A program made the translations under genes and the position numbers. Below are positions 9,405-18,373 of a DNA stretch of 64,000 nucleotides, in pieces. The DNA is taken from NCBI GenBank assembly GCA_014896535.1, contig JADBKE010000008.1, forward strand, positions 54,438 to 118,437, read 5' to 3'. Under the pieces are notes generated by a model that did not search any database, had not been told where the DNA came from, and worked only from the letters and a program-made list of their open reading frames with translations. Numbering within the stretch: the first letter of the stretch is position 1; every line of letters begins with the position of its first letter. The DNA is from Candidatus Fermentithermobacillaceae bacterium. GTDB taxonomy: Bacteria; Bacillota; Sulfobacillia; Fermentithermobacillales; DUSS01.

Positions 9405-9808
9405 GCTTATTCTCCTCCATCTCCCATGACTGAACTTGTCCGCCGCTGGAGCCGGGACGCTGCGACCCGACTTCCTCTGTCGCACGTTTCCCATGACAAG
9501 TATATCCCGCGGTTATATCCCACCACCTCGGGAATGGCGCGAGGCTATTGAATAGGAAAAGTGGTTCCTCTCGAAAAAACTCGCCAAAACTCGCCTACCA
9601 AGACGCGGTTTTATCGGCTGCTTTGTTCGCTGGCGCTCTAAAGGAAGGCAGCGCCCGGCATCGATTACGGACCGTCTACCCAGCCCAAGGTGGCAAACCA
9701 TGCGTACGAAAAACGTCGGTGCGCAGGTGTAATGGTAAGAATCGACGGCTTGGGGTGGACCCCCTAAACCACAAGAACGGAACACGCCGGGCGCAGGTCG
9801 AGTTGTGG

Positions 9809-9889
9809 GCCGTTTGTTCAGCCTGGGATGCTTAAGCCGTCCGTTTAGCGCGGGATGCCAAACCCGTCCGTTCAGCCCGGGATGGTGGG
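9809..9889. repeat. Three 27-bp tandem repeats downstream of the SIMPL-domain gene
   Basis: Three units of exactly 27 bp (type GCCGTCCGTTTAGCGCGGGA plus seven bases) lie at 9809, 9836 and 9863, about 75 bp beyond the stop of the SIMPL gene. ORFs drawn through this region only translate the repeat. The rest of 9405-9963 shows no gene. Confidence 0.8.
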
Positions 9890-9963
9890 TGAGGGCATAC
9901 ATAGGGGGCGGAAGGGAGACGGAGGGGACGGGTCTTTACGCCCCCTCCGGTCCGCGGTAACCC

Positions 9964-10689
9964 TCAGAAGGTAAAATCCGCCTGCACGCTGGCCCTTATG
10001 GTGACAAGCCCAGGTTCTACCGGGGTGAAAGTTCCCTCAACACCGGCGAGAAGGCGGCCACGACCCTCCTCCACGCTGGCCCAGCCACCCGATATCCTGT
10101 AAACTCCCGTAATGGTGACCCCGGCAGCTTTCGCCATCGTCTCAGCTTTGCTCCGAGCATCGATCACCGCCTGTGCCAGGAGCTGTGTCTTAAGAGGTTC
10201 CGGATCCTGAAGCCCGAAAGAGATACCGCCAATGTTGGTAGCACCCGCTGCTACCGCTCTGTCGATGGCTTCTCCAATCCTCGCAATGTCTCTGATTTTT
10301 GCGACGACGGTGTTGTTGCACCGGTACCCGACGAGCACCTGCTTCTGTTCGGGTTTTTCTCCCCGCCATTCGTACACGGGGTAAAGGCTGAAGTTGGAAG
10401 TCTGGATGTCCTCCCTGGCGATACCCACCGCGAGGAGCGCCCGGACAACGGCGTCCATCGCCCGGGAGTTGGTTTGCTGGGCTTCAGCGGCGGTTGGCGC
10501 GTTTGTCTCCACTCCGAAACTGACCGTCGCCATATCCGGCTTTACCTGCATGGAAGCTTCGCCAGTAACGGAGATGAGCCTCGGCTGGGACTCTTCGGCG
10601 TGAACTTTCGTCGAAACTCCGGCGCCGCTCAATCCCAGCGCTACGATGAGCCCGAGAACCAGGACGATACTCAGGGTCCGCTTTGTCAT
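9964..10689 (-). CDS. SIMPL-domain (DUF541) secreted protein
   Basis: This 241-residue exported protein has a signal peptide (TLSIVLVLGLIVALGLSGAG, cleavage near VHA-EE) followed by a SIMPL/DUF541 domain. The N-terminal part SVTGEASMQVKPDMATVSFGVE and the QTSNFSLYPVY motif are characteristic. The family forms periplasmic or extracellular oligomers and is linked to oxidative stress and envelope functions, but has no defined enzymatic role. I chose ATG 10689 behind AAGGGGG; the track start at 10899 lacks a ribosome site. The gene appears monocistronic. Confidence 0.88.
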   Translation of the reverse strand: MTKRTLSIVLVLGLIVALGLSGAGVSTKVHAEESQPRLISVTGEASMQVKPDMATVSFGVETNAPTAAEAQQTNSRAMDAVVRALLAVGIAREDIQTSNFSLYPVYEWRGEKPEQKQVLVGYRCNNTVVAKIRDIARIGEAIDRAVAAGATNIGGISFGLQDPEPLKTQLLAQAVIDARSKAETMAKAAGVTITGVYRISGGWASVEEGRGRLLAGVEGTFTPVEPGLVTIRASVQADFTF

Positions 10690-11062
10690 GATGATTACCC
10701 CCTTCGCAAGATTTGATCGGGCAAGCCTGGCCTGCATGCCCGGTGCACCCGACGGTTTCGACGTAAAAAGAAGGAAGTTGTTCCACCAGACGGGCTGATC
10801 CCTTACTGAGCAGAAGCTTCTGGAGCGTGGAATGGCGCCCACGGAGCTCAGGGGACTCTGCGCCGTCCATCTGCAGGTTCTTAACAAGGAGGTCTGCAAA
10901 GGGGCCTAAAATCCGGAAAGTGCTCTCGTCGCAGCACGTTTCTGTCAGGGGGGTTAATACCAGGACCTCAGGCAGGCCCCGGTTTCCGCCCCTGGGGTTA
11001 ACTGTTGACCGGGTCGAACGGTTCCGAGTCGGAAAGGGCCTGAAAAGTTTCACATCCGCCCA

Positions 11063-11818
11063 GTGCAAACGACGTTGGCACTCTGCACCCAGCACTCAGA
11101 TTCGGTGCAAGCAACGTTGGCACTGCCGACCTCTCAGCCTTACCCGGTGCAAACTATTTTGGCACCAGGCGCCTGGTTATCAGAGCCGGTGCAAACTATT
11201 TTGGCATCCGGCGACTCATCAACCGACCCGGCGCCAACCTCGTGGGCACTCAAGGTTCCAAACCCTGCTTGAGTGCAAATCTTATTGCCACCGGGCACCC
11301 CGCGAATCGCTTCAGTGCAAACCTAGTTGGCGCTGAGGGCTTCTGAACCCTCCCTGGTGCAAACGACCTTGGCACTTCGGCCCTGGCCATCCGGCCCAGT
11401 GCAAACCTCGTGGGCACTCGAAGCCCCAAACCCTGAGCCAGTGCAAACCTCGTTGGCACCGGGCACGCGGCAAGTTACCTTAGTGCAAGCTTAGCTGGCA
11501 CTGAAGGCCTCTAAGCCCTGCCCAGTGCAAACTATGTTGGCACCCAGCCCCCGGCCATTAGATCCGGTGCAAACTACGTTGGCACCCCGCGCCTCGCCCA
11601 ATCGACGCAGTGCAAAAGTTATGGGCACTGCAGGCCCAAGACCGTACTCCAGTGCAAACCTCATTGGCACTCACGCTTGTAGCAACGTTGCCGGCTATCT
11701 CCAAACCGTGCCCCAGTGCAAACCTCGTTGGCACCGGGTACCCCGCAAGTCACGTCATTGCAAGCCCGGTTGGCACTCAGAACTCCGCAACCCGCGTCGG
11801 TGCAAACTATGTTGGCAC
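11063..11818. repeat. Array of 18 quasi-palindromic 19-bp repeats at 42-bp period
   Basis: The consensus GTGCAAACYTNGTTGGCAC is a quasi-palindrome: GTGC(A/C)AAC pairs with GTT(G/T)GCAC around a 3-bp centre. Units start at 11063, 11105, 11147, 11189, 11231, 11273, 11315, 11357, 11399, 11441, 11483, 11525, 11567, 11610, 11652, 11716, 11758 and 11800. Fifteen of the 17 intervals are exactly 42 bp, one is 43 and one 64. The 23-bp spacers are related in families: those after units 5, 9 and 14 resemble each other, as do those after 6, 10 and 16, after 7 and 11, after 8 and 12, and after 4 and 13. The array therefore has a higher-order repeat of four to five units. It lies between the SIMPL gene and glpX. 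No convincing gene overlaps it. Confidence 0.93.
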
Positions 11819-11990
11819 CGAGCAGCCCGCCCGGTAGTTACATCACCCCGCACCAACGCCATAGCCACCCCCGTGACGCTGTTCCTGGAGTTAGACGCAT
11901 AGGCCCGTATGAGCGGGAAGACGAGGCATGGTTGGTTATAGCAAAGAGAAGACCAAGATGGCTGGGAAAAGAATTTATGACTGGATGCTG

Positions 11991-12172
11991 GAGGCCCTAA
12001 ACCTGAGGTGCTAAACTTGAGGTTCTAAATTTGAGGTTCTAAATTTGAGGTTCTAAACTTGAGGTTCTAAACTTGAGGTTCTGAACCGGAGGTTTTGAAC
12101 CGGAGGTTTTGAACTTGGGGTTTTGAACTGGAGGTCTTAAACTTGAGGTTTCGAAATTGAGGTCTCGAACCT
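11991..12172. repeat. Thirteen 14-bp tandem repeats immediately downstream of glpX
   Basis: Thirteen adjacent units of GAGGTTCTAAACTT type run from 11991 to 12172 with an exact 14-bp period and gradual drift from end to end. The array ends nine bases from the glpX stop codon, so the units would lie in the 3' end of the glpX transcript, read there as AAGTTTAGAACCTC. No T-tract hairpin terminator is visible for glpX. Confidence 0.93.
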
Positions 12173-12180
12173 CAGCGCAC

Positions 12181-13167
12181 TTAGCGAACCCGCTTCCTCA
12201 CGAACTCGGGCTTCTTGTCCAACCGGTGTCTGGCTTCGATGAAGCGAATGGTGCCGGTCGTCCCGCGCATTACAACCGAGTGCGTGTAGGCCCACACTCC
12301 AGAATAACGCACACCCCTGAGGAGCTCCCCGTCGGTGACTCCCGTGGCCGCAAATATTACGTCATCTCCCTTCACGAGGTCATCCATGGTGAGCTTTCTT
12401 CGGATATCACCGATGCCCATGCTCTTCGCGCGCTCGACTTCCTCGGAGGAAACCGGCCACAGTCTCGCCTGCATCTCCCCGCCGACGCACCGCAGCGCCG
12501 CAGCGGACAGGACCCCTTCCGGTGCCCCACCGATCCCCGCCAGCACGTCCACACCAGAATCTTCGAATCCCACGGCCACGGCGGGCGACAGGTCTCCGTC
12601 TGGAATCAGCTTTACCCTGGCACCGGCCCTGCGTACGCCCGCAATCAAGCCTTCGTTTCTGGGCCGGTCGAGTATCACCACAACGAGGTCGCCAACGTTC
12701 TTTCCGAGCGCCGCTGCCACCCGCTCCAGGTTTTCTTCTATTGGCCGGTCCAGGTCGATCGCTCCTCGAGCTTTGGGCCCCACCGCCAGCTTCTCCATGT
12801 ACATATCGGGGGCATGCAGTAAGCACCCCTCTTCTGCGACCGCCAGCACTGACAGCGCCCTCGAGAGCCCTTTGGCCAGCACGTTGGTACCTTCCAGAGG
12901 ATCTACGGCCACGTCAACCCTGGGACCATTCCCGGTCCCCACTTTCTCCCCTATGTACAGCATGGGAGCTTCGTCCATCTCGCCTTCGCCTATCACTACC
13001 GTCCCGTCGATATCCACCGAGTTCAGGGCAAGCCTCATGGCCTTTACTGCAGCAGCGTCGCAAACTTCCTTGTCACCTGTGCCCATCAACCTGCCACAGG
13101 AAAGCGCCGCCGCTTCCGTAACCCTCACAAATTCAAGAGAAAGCTCCCTCTCCATTTCGTGGGCCAT
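12181..13167 (-). CDS. glpX: Fructose-1,6-bisphosphatase class II
   Basis: This 328-residue enzyme hydrolyses fructose-1,6-bisphosphate to fructose-6-phosphate in gluconeogenesis. Motifs of the GlpX family are present: GEGEMDEAPMLYIGE, VDPLEGTN for metal and phosphate binding, and VVVILDRPRNEGLI. I chose ATG 13167, six bases after GGGGTG; the track start lies 99 bp upstream. It appears monocistronic, with a 14-bp tandem repeat directly after the stop. Confidence 0.94.
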   Translation of the reverse strand: MAHEMERELSLEFVRVTEAAALSCGRLMGTGDKEVCDAAAVKAMRLALNSVDIDGTVVIGEGEMDEAPMLYIGEKVGTGNGPRVDVAVDPLEGTNVLAKGLSRALSVLAVAEEGCLLHAPDMYMEKLAVGPKARGAIDLDRPIEENLERVAAALGKNVGDLVVVILDRPRNEGLIAGVRRAGARVKLIPDGDLSPAVAVGFEDSGVDVLAGIGGAPEGVLSAAALRCVGGEMQARLWPVSSEEVERAKSMGIGDIRRKLTMDDLVKGDDVIFAATGVTDGELLRGVRYSGVWAYTHSVVMRGTTGTIRFIEARHRLDKKPEFVRKRVR

Positions 13168-13501
13168 ATTCATCACCCCATTCACGGATGCCGATCCCGT
13201 CTTTCGTTTCCAATAATGCCGTGGTGCATCGTAGCAATCAAAACCCCTGACGCAGACATTACCCACTCGGCACGGCCCAGCTGGACTCGCCGTTCTATGA
13301 AACTCTAAAAGCGAGCTGCCCTCGAATTCGCTCTAGGCCGGAGGAACCCTGCGTTTAAACGCTGGCGGAATGCAGTTGACCATTTCATAGAGTAACGCAA
13401 GCACTACCAGGGGTAAAGACGAGCACCTACCTTAAGGAGAATTCGCGCGCAACAAGACACTGACCTGGGAAATGGGCCAGAGAAGTAGATTTAACCGGAT
13501 G
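13168..13501. other. Intergenic region between glpX and the rsgA leader, no gene seen
   Basis: About 330 bp without a credible ORF. TCTATGAAA near 13294 and TTTCATAGA near 13380 form a spaced 9-bp inverted repeat. No RNA family is recognised. Confidence 0.5.
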
Positions 13502-13510
13502 TGATATACT
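13502..13510 (+). promoter_or_regulatory. Extended -10 promoter element of the rsgA leader
   Basis: TGATATACT matches an extended -10 element (TGnTATAcT). It would start a transcript near 13517, leaving a leader of about 275 nt before rsgA. No good -35 is visible, which is acceptable for an extended -10 promoter. Confidence 0.4.
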
Positions 13511-13558
13511 TACTACGCAGTTTTCATGCTTCCTACGTCAGCTCCGTGATTGGAGGTG

Positions 13559-13633
13559 GTGCCGTATGCTGCTAACGCGACGTATGAATTCAGCTTCTAA
13601 ACCACTTCAAAAAGCATCGGGAGCATACGGCAC
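13559..13633 (+). other. Perfect 12-bp inverted repeat enclosing 51 bp in the rsgA leader
   Basis: GTGCCGTATGCT at 13559-13570 is the exact reverse complement of AGCATACGGCAC at 13622-13633. In RNA this would form a long-range 12-bp stem about 160 nt before the rsgA start. It could be a leader structure, a small RNA or a tiny mobile-element remnant; the sequence does not decide which. Confidence 0.45.
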
Positions 13634-13792
13634 GCCGCGACCCGAAGCTCGCTGAAGCGGTCCCGACCGGGGGCAGCTTCCATAGTTATTTTAAGGTGGA
13701 AACCGGTTCCCCCCCGTGTCCGGGCCTACGTCCGGCTCCAACCCAAGCATCGGTTCCGCCGTCTTTCGTGCCTTCGCTCCCAAACGGGAGGA

Positions 13793-14860
13793 TTGACCAG
13801 GTTGTCCCATATCATAGGAAAGGTCGTACGAACTGGCCCGGGAACGTATCTTGTAGATTCCAACGGAGACTTGTGGTTTTGTCATCTCAGGGGGCGCTTC
13901 AAAGCGCTTGTGGAGGACTCACGAGACTTACCGTGCGTGGGTGACATCGTTGTGCTTGAGAGCATCGCCCGTGAGCGCCGCGAAGTTGCGGGCGCTACGG
14001 TTTCGGGAACGGCCGTCATATCGGAAGTGTTGCCAAGAAAAACGCAGATTTCCCGGCTCTCCCCGCCGGATATGCCGGGAAGGCAGCGGGTCGAGCAGGT
14101 GCTGGCAGCTAATGTGGATCAAGGTGTCATCGTGGTATCGCTCACTATCCCCCCTTTAAAAGCGGGCACGGTTGAACGTTATCTCGTCTTGTGCAGACAG
14201 GCTGGCGTCTCTGCGGTGGTGTGTCTCAACAAGATCGACGAGGTCGACCCCGTTACAGCAGGCATCCTGTCGCATCTAATCGCGGGCAGTGGTGCAGGTG
14301 AAACCGGAAATCCGATACGTTCGGCAGAGGCCGGTGATGAACGCCGGCTGCGCCGAACCTGTGAAATCGTAAGTTGGCTTCGAAACCGGGGTGTTCCAGT
14401 GGTGCTCACCAGCGCAGTGACGGGAAAAGGACTCGACGAACTCCGCAGGCTGCTTTCGGGAAAGACTTCGGTATTTCTCGGACCTTCCGGTGCAGGTAAA
14501 ACCTCCATTCTAAACCGCCTGGAGCCGGGGTTTGCCGGCAAAACTCTTCCGGTGAGCTCCGCCACCTCGCGGGGCCGGCACTCTACCACCTATTCGAGCC
14601 TGCTCCGCGTGGGCGACGGAGAGGTCGCCGACATCCCAGGGCTTAGGGCCATCGGGTTTTGGGACCTCGACGAAGAACCTGTCCGCTCCGAATATGAGGA
14701 TATCGAGGAACTGGCCCTTGCTTGCAAATTCCGAAACTGCTCCCATACGCATGAGCCAGGATGTGCCGTAAAGGAAGCGGTGGAGCGAGGCGAATTGGAA
14801 GTGTCGAGGTACAAACGTTACGTAAGGCTCATGCGGGAGGCCAGACGCAGACCCAGGTAG
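13793..14860 (+). CDS. rsgA: Ribosome small-subunit biogenesis GTPase RsgA
   Basis: This 355-residue circularly permuted GTPase binds 30S subunits late in assembly. An N-terminal OB fold (VVRTGPGTYLVDSNGDLWFC) precedes the permuted G domain with G4 NKID, then G1 GPSGAGKTS, switch RGRHSTTYSS and G3 DIPG. The C-terminal zinc region has the spaced Cys/His set CKFRNCSHTHEPGC. Translation starts at TTG 13793 directly behind GGGAGGA. An insertion (SGAGETGNPIRSAEAGDERRL) lengthens the G domain slightly. It is monocistronic with a hairpin downstream. Confidence 0.94.
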   Translation: MTRLSHIIGKVVRTGPGTYLVDSNGDLWFCHLRGRFKALVEDSRDLPCVGDIVVLESIARERREVAGATVSGTAVISEVLPRKTQISRLSPPDMPGRQRVEQVLAANVDQGVIVVSLTIPPLKAGTVERYLVLCRQAGVSAVVCLNKIDEVDPVTAGILSHLIAGSGAGETGNPIRSAEAGDERRLRRTCEIVSWLRNRGVPVVLTSAVTGKGLDELRRLLSGKTSVFLGPSGAGKTSILNRLEPGFAGKTLPVSSATSRGRHSTTYSSLLRVGDGEVADIPGLRAIGFWDLDEEPVRSEYEDIEELALACKFRNCSHTHEPGCAVKEAVERGELEVSRYKRYVRLMREARRRPR

Positions 14861-14945
14861 AGGAGCCGGTACTCATCGAGCAGGAGGGGTTTAGAGAACA
14901 CCTACCCCACCAGGGGGCGCCGGCGAAAAGGTGATCACGCTTTCT

Positions 14946-14979
14946 GCTGCACCTCCCCGCGAAACCGGGGAGGTGCAGC
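14946..14979 (+). terminator. Strong stem-loop downstream of rsgA
   Basis: GCTGCACCTCCCCG pairs perfectly with CGGGGAGGTGCAGC around a 6-nt loop. It lies 86 bp after the rsgA stop and on the far side of the convergent coiled-coil gene, so it may end both transcripts. The following T content is modest. Confidence 0.65.
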
Positions 14980-15035
14980 TCTTCGATTTATGAGGCTACA
15001 CCCGCGACCTGAAAAACCCGCTGCGATGACCTCTT

Positions 15036-15638
15036 TTAAAGAGTCTTGACGTATTCAAGCAGGTCGCGGGTAAGCTGGATCGCCTCGTCGAGCAGGGCCG
15101 ACCTTTCTTGCGCCAGAGAAAGCCTCTGCTCGAGGATGTGGAGGAATCTCTCGGCAAAGCCCTTCATCGTACCATCCTGCGTCCGAGAAATCCGCTCTCT
15201 GAGCCGGGCTATCCTTTCGGAAAGCTTTGCTATATGCTCTTCGAGCTTTGCACGGTTTTCGGTCATCCTCGCCAGGCGCTCTTCCAGCCTGGGAACAAGC
15301 TTCTCCTTATCAAACCGCTTGCGTGCAAAAACCTCTTCGATTTCGGCCCAGTCCAGTCCGTTTTCCTCCGCGATCTGCTGGAGTGATTTCCCTCCCTTGA
15401 ATTCCGCAATCAAGTTTTCCAGGGCTGCTCCGCTCCGGCCGGCGATATACGCCAAGACCGCCAGCGCGCCCGGGATGCTGGGTCCTTTCTGTGCGGTGGC
15501 CAGCAGCTGTGACTCGGAGGCACCGGACACCTGAGCATCCTCCCCGGAACCGGACGGCTCGGCTAACGCGACGGAAGCTCCGAGGCCTATGCACATTGCG
15601 GCAATAAGGATTCCTGCGACCGCTTTCTTCCAGTACAT
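15036..15638 (-). CDS. Secreted coiled-coil protein downstream of the two-component system
   Basis: This 200-residue protein starts at ATG 15638, six bases after GGAGGTGG. It has a signal peptide (AVAGILIAAMCIGLGASVALA), a short helical module (KGGKSLQQIAEENGLDWAEIEEVF) resembling a small DNA-binding-like or PASTA-unrelated helical repeat, and then a long Glu/Arg/Lys-rich coiled coil to the C-terminus. I recognise no defined family. Its position after a response regulator and sensor kinase suggests an envelope stress accessory protein or target, by analogy with periplasmic helical stress proteins; this is inference. Confidence 0.7.
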   Translation of the reverse strand: MYWKKAVAGILIAAMCIGLGASVALAEPSGSGEDAQVSGASESQLLATAQKGPSIPGALAVLAYIAGRSGAALENLIAEFKGGKSLQQIAEENGLDWAEIEEVFARKRFDKEKLVPRLEERLARMTENRAKLEEHIAKLSERIARLRERISRTQDGTMKGFAERFLHILEQRLSLAQERSALLDEAIQLTRDLLEYVKTL

Positions 15639-15794
15639 CGTTGCCACCTCCATGCGGCGGATTTCTTTCACTCACGAGTATCGGAGGCAAATTTGAACGA
15701 AGATCGGAGGAGGATTTTAAGAAAGTTTTAATTCTCTACCGCTTCCCGACCGAGTCTCCGACGGTAGTGGAAGGCTTCGGGGAGGATTTTGATA

Positions 15795-15858
15795 AGGTCT
15801 TAATCGTCTAAAGTCTTAGCTGTGTAAACTCTTAATTGTATAAAGTCTTAATTGTCTA
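15795..15858. repeat. Four 16-bp tandem repeats at the 3' end of the histidine kinase gene
   Basis: Units at 15795, 15811, 15827 and 15843 are of the type AAGTCTTAATTGTCTA with an exact 16-bp period. The last unit contains the kinase stop codon (complement of CTA at 15856). An older related copy of the flanking GGAGGATTTT segment occurs near 15710. Confidence 0.85.
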
Positions 15859-17304
15859 GCGTTTCTCCAAGGGAAGGGTTATGGTAAAGGTCGAACCGTG
15901 ACCCACCTTGCTCTCGACATCTAGCGCACCACCGTGCTTTTCGACGATGAACCTGGCAATGGAAAGCCCCAGCCCGGCGCCGGGCTTTGTGCCGGACCTC
16001 GACTTGTCGCCCCGGTAGAACCGTTCGAATATGTGAGGCAAGTCCTCGGCAGGAATACCGGGACCCTGATCGGCGACGGAAATCCGCGCATTGCTATCTT
16101 CGACTCTCAGCGAGACCCGCACCTCCCCGCCGGGAGGAGAATATTTCGTCGCGTTATCTATGAGGTTGGATAGGGCCTGGACCAGCCTGTCTTCGCAAAT
16201 CGTCGCTTCCACTGGGTTGGCGGGAGTATCTACCGATATGACGACCTGGCGCTCGCTTGCAACCGGTTCCATTCTCGCCACCGTCTCCCGGACCAGCCTG
16301 GTCAGGTCCGATTTCGACATCGGGAAAGGCAGTTCTCCAGACTCCAGCCGCACCAGCAGGAACAGGTCTTCCACGAGCATGGACAGCCTTTCGGCCTCGT
16401 CGCGAATGATTCCGATTGCGCGTCGCCGATCATCTTCCGTCTTAATGACGTCGGTAAGAGCTTCGGCAAACCCTTTTATGGAAGTGACCGGGGTCCGCAG
16501 GTCGTGGGAGATATCCGAAAGCATTTTCTGACGCTCCTCCATCACGCGACGGAGTTTGTTTTTCTCCTCGGTAAGCCCCTCGACCAGCCTGGATATCTCC
16601 TGCGACATTACGTTCATCGCAGATGCCAGCTCGCCCAGTTCATCGTCGGAATCGGTTTCGATGTGCTGGCGGAACTCGCCGCGGGAGATAGCTCGGGCGA
16701 CCCCGGCCATTTTCTTCAAAGGACTCGTGATGCTTCTGGAAAGCACCAGAGCCACCACCAGAGTCACACCGGAAGCCACAATCCCCGCGCGGATGACGAA
16801 GGCCAGGACTTCCCTGTTCGCAATGCTGGAGACCTGCTTTAAGGACCTGACGATGATCATGACTCCGGTAACCCGGTCTCCTGTCCACCAGGGCAAGGCT
16901 ACACCCACCGCATCCGGGCCGACCATGGGAAAGTCGAACCGCTCCGGGCCCGCGCCCTGCATCGCCTTGGAAATTAGGCGAGGCGGCACGGTTCGTCCGA
17001 CCAGGCTATTGGCGCCCTCCGCGGTGTCGACGATTACGATACCCCGATCGTCGGTGAGGAGCACCCTCGATTCGGAAAGCAACGCCAGCCCCGACAAGAA
17101 ACGGCGCAGCGCTTGTGCATCGGTCGCGGGTACGTCGAGCGATTTCACCAGCGGTTCGACTCTTTCGCCAAGAAGAACCATCTGCCGCGATGCAATCCGC
17201 CTGAAAAGCTGGTCAAGCAGCTGTGCTTGATAAACGCCCATGATGAGCGCCACCAGCAGTATCACCGCGACAAACGAAATTGTGAGTTTTGCTCGGATGG
17301 ACAT
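15856..17304 (-). CDS. Sensor histidine kinase
   Basis: This membrane sensor kinase of about 482 residues starts at ATG 17304 behind AGGAG; the track ORF has 24 extra codons. It has one N-terminal span (LTISFVAVILLVALIMGVYQ), an extracytoplasmic sensor region of about 130 residues, a second span, a HAMP domain, HisKA with the phospho-acceptor in DISHDLRTPVTS, and HATPase_c with N box NLIDNATKYS, DQGPGIP and GAGLGLSIARFIVEKHGG. It follows the response regulator gene by 68 bp. Signal unknown. Confidence 0.94.
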   Translation of the reverse strand: MSIRAKLTISFVAVILLVALIMGVYQAQLLDQLFRRIASRQMVLLGERVEPLVKSLDVPATDAQALRRFLSGLALLSESRVLLTDDRGIVIVDTAEGANSLVGRTVPPRLISKAMQGAGPERFDFPMVGPDAVGVALPWWTGDRVTGVMIIVRSLKQVSSIANREVLAFVIRAGIVASGVTLVVALVLSRSITSPLKKMAGVARAISRGEFRQHIETDSDDELGELASAMNVMSQEISRLVEGLTEEKNKLRRVMEERQKMLSDISHDLRTPVTSIKGFAEALTDVIKTEDDRRRAIGIIRDEAERLSMLVEDLFLLVRLESGELPFPMSKSDLTRLVRETVARMEPVASERQVVISVDTPANPVEATICEDRLVQALSNLIDNATKYSPPGGEVRVSLRVEDSNARISVADQGPGIPAEDLPHIFERFYRGDKSRSGTKPGAGLGLSIARFIVEKHGGALDVESKVGHGSTFTITLPLEKR

Positions 17305-17372
17305 AGCCCGGTCTCCTCGGACGTTGGCTTTATGCGCTTCTCTCGGCAAAGCTCTGTTCGTCCGACCCGTAA

Positions 17373-18215
17373 TCACGCTCTACCTTGTCTTGGTTCGGTC
17401 TCTCGCCGGCTCGGTGGATGGTACTCGAACTTGTACCCCACGCCCCAGACCGTCTTCAGGTATCTGGGGTTCTCGGGGTCCTCCTCTATCTTCTGACGCA
17501 ACCGCCGTATGTGTACATCCACGGTCCGGATATCCCCTACATAGCTGTACTCCCATACGGTTTCCAGCAGGAACTCCCTGGTGAACACCCGGTTCGGGTT
17601 GGAGGCAAGCAGCCAGAGAAGATCGAATTCTTTGGGCGGAAGGGTCAAAATCCGCCCGCGGACGGTCACTTCGCGGGAAGCTTTGTCAATCGCCAAACCC
17701 GGGTATTCGAGGACTTCCCCCTGAAGATACGTCTTATCGCCCAAACCGGTACCGGAGTGAGAACCACCAACTTGCGAGGTCGCGTGGCCCGGCATACCAG
17801 ATGTTTGACTATCCGCGCCGGCAATGTGGTAAAGACCCGGCGGTTCACCCCCGGCCCTCCTGAGGATCGCCTTGACCCTGGAAACCAGCTCCCGTGGGCT
17901 GAACGGCTTGACCACGTAGTCGTCCGCACCCAGTTCCAGGCCCAGTACTCTATCGACTTCCTCGCCCCGGGCCGTGAGCATGATCACCGGCGTGTTCTTC
18001 TCGCGCCGGATTTGCTTTAAGACCTCCCAACCGTCGAGTTCGGGCAACATGATATCGAGGATCACCAGGTCGGGCGAGGATTCTTTCCAGAGGGCAAGAG
18101 CTTCGGGCCCGGTAGACGCCTCCAATAGCCGGAATCCGTCATTTTGCAGGTAGAGCTTAACAAGCTCCCTGATGTGGGCCTCGTCGTCAGCTATGAGGAC
18201 GGTCCTTGCGCTCAC
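17373..18215 (-). CDS. OmpR-family response regulator
   Basis: This two-component response regulator has a receiver domain with acidic pocket ADDE, phosphorylation site in VILDIMLPELDGW and the conserved Lys in VVKPFSPRE. A winged-helix DNA-binding domain ends in TVWGVGYKFE. The linker between them (about 55 residues, Gly/Ser/Thr-rich) is unusually long. I placed the start at GTG 18215 (VSARTVLIADDE) because the upstream part of the track ORF is not regulator-like. The gene lies only about 160 bp from the left end of the genomic island. Confidence 0.92.
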   Translation of the reverse strand: MSARTVLIADDEAHIRELVKLYLQNDGFRLLEASTGPEALALWKESSPDLVILDIMLPELDGWEVLKQIRREKNTPVIMLTARGEEVDRVLGLELGADDYVVKPFSPRELVSRVKAILRRAGGEPPGLYHIAGADSQTSGMPGHATSQVGGSHSGTGLGDKTYLQGEVLEYPGLAIDKASREVTVRGRILTLPPKEFDLLWLLASNPNRVFTREFLLETVWEYSYVGDIRTVDVHIRRLRQKIEEDPENPRYLKTVWGVGYKFEYHPPSRRETEPRQGRA

Positions 18216-18373
18216 CGCCGGAAAAGCCACCTCTTTAAAGGGTTTTAGTTTCGATTCGTCGCCGGCCGAGGGCGGACCTTCTGGTATGAGCAAAGACCTG
18301 CACGAATACTGTGCGATCGAGGAATCCAAGGTTGAAGAGCTTCTTTACCGCGAGCCACCGCGAAAAACAATGC

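Noticed and set aside
9513-9902. 129-residue minus ORF
   Set aside because: Its repeated GLNGRVWHPALNGR-type sequence is only the translation of the 27-bp repeat; no ribosome site.
11063-11818. CRISPR array
   Set aside because: Repeats are only 19 bp and imperfect, spacers are related to each other in families, and no cas gene is in the window. The constant 42-bp period is superficially CRISPR-like only.
11525-12000. Repeat-protein ORFs through the 42-bp array
   Set aside because: A 42-bp period keeps frame automatically. Frames are interrupted, lack starts with ribosome sites, and conservation is in the DNA dyad rather than codon positions.
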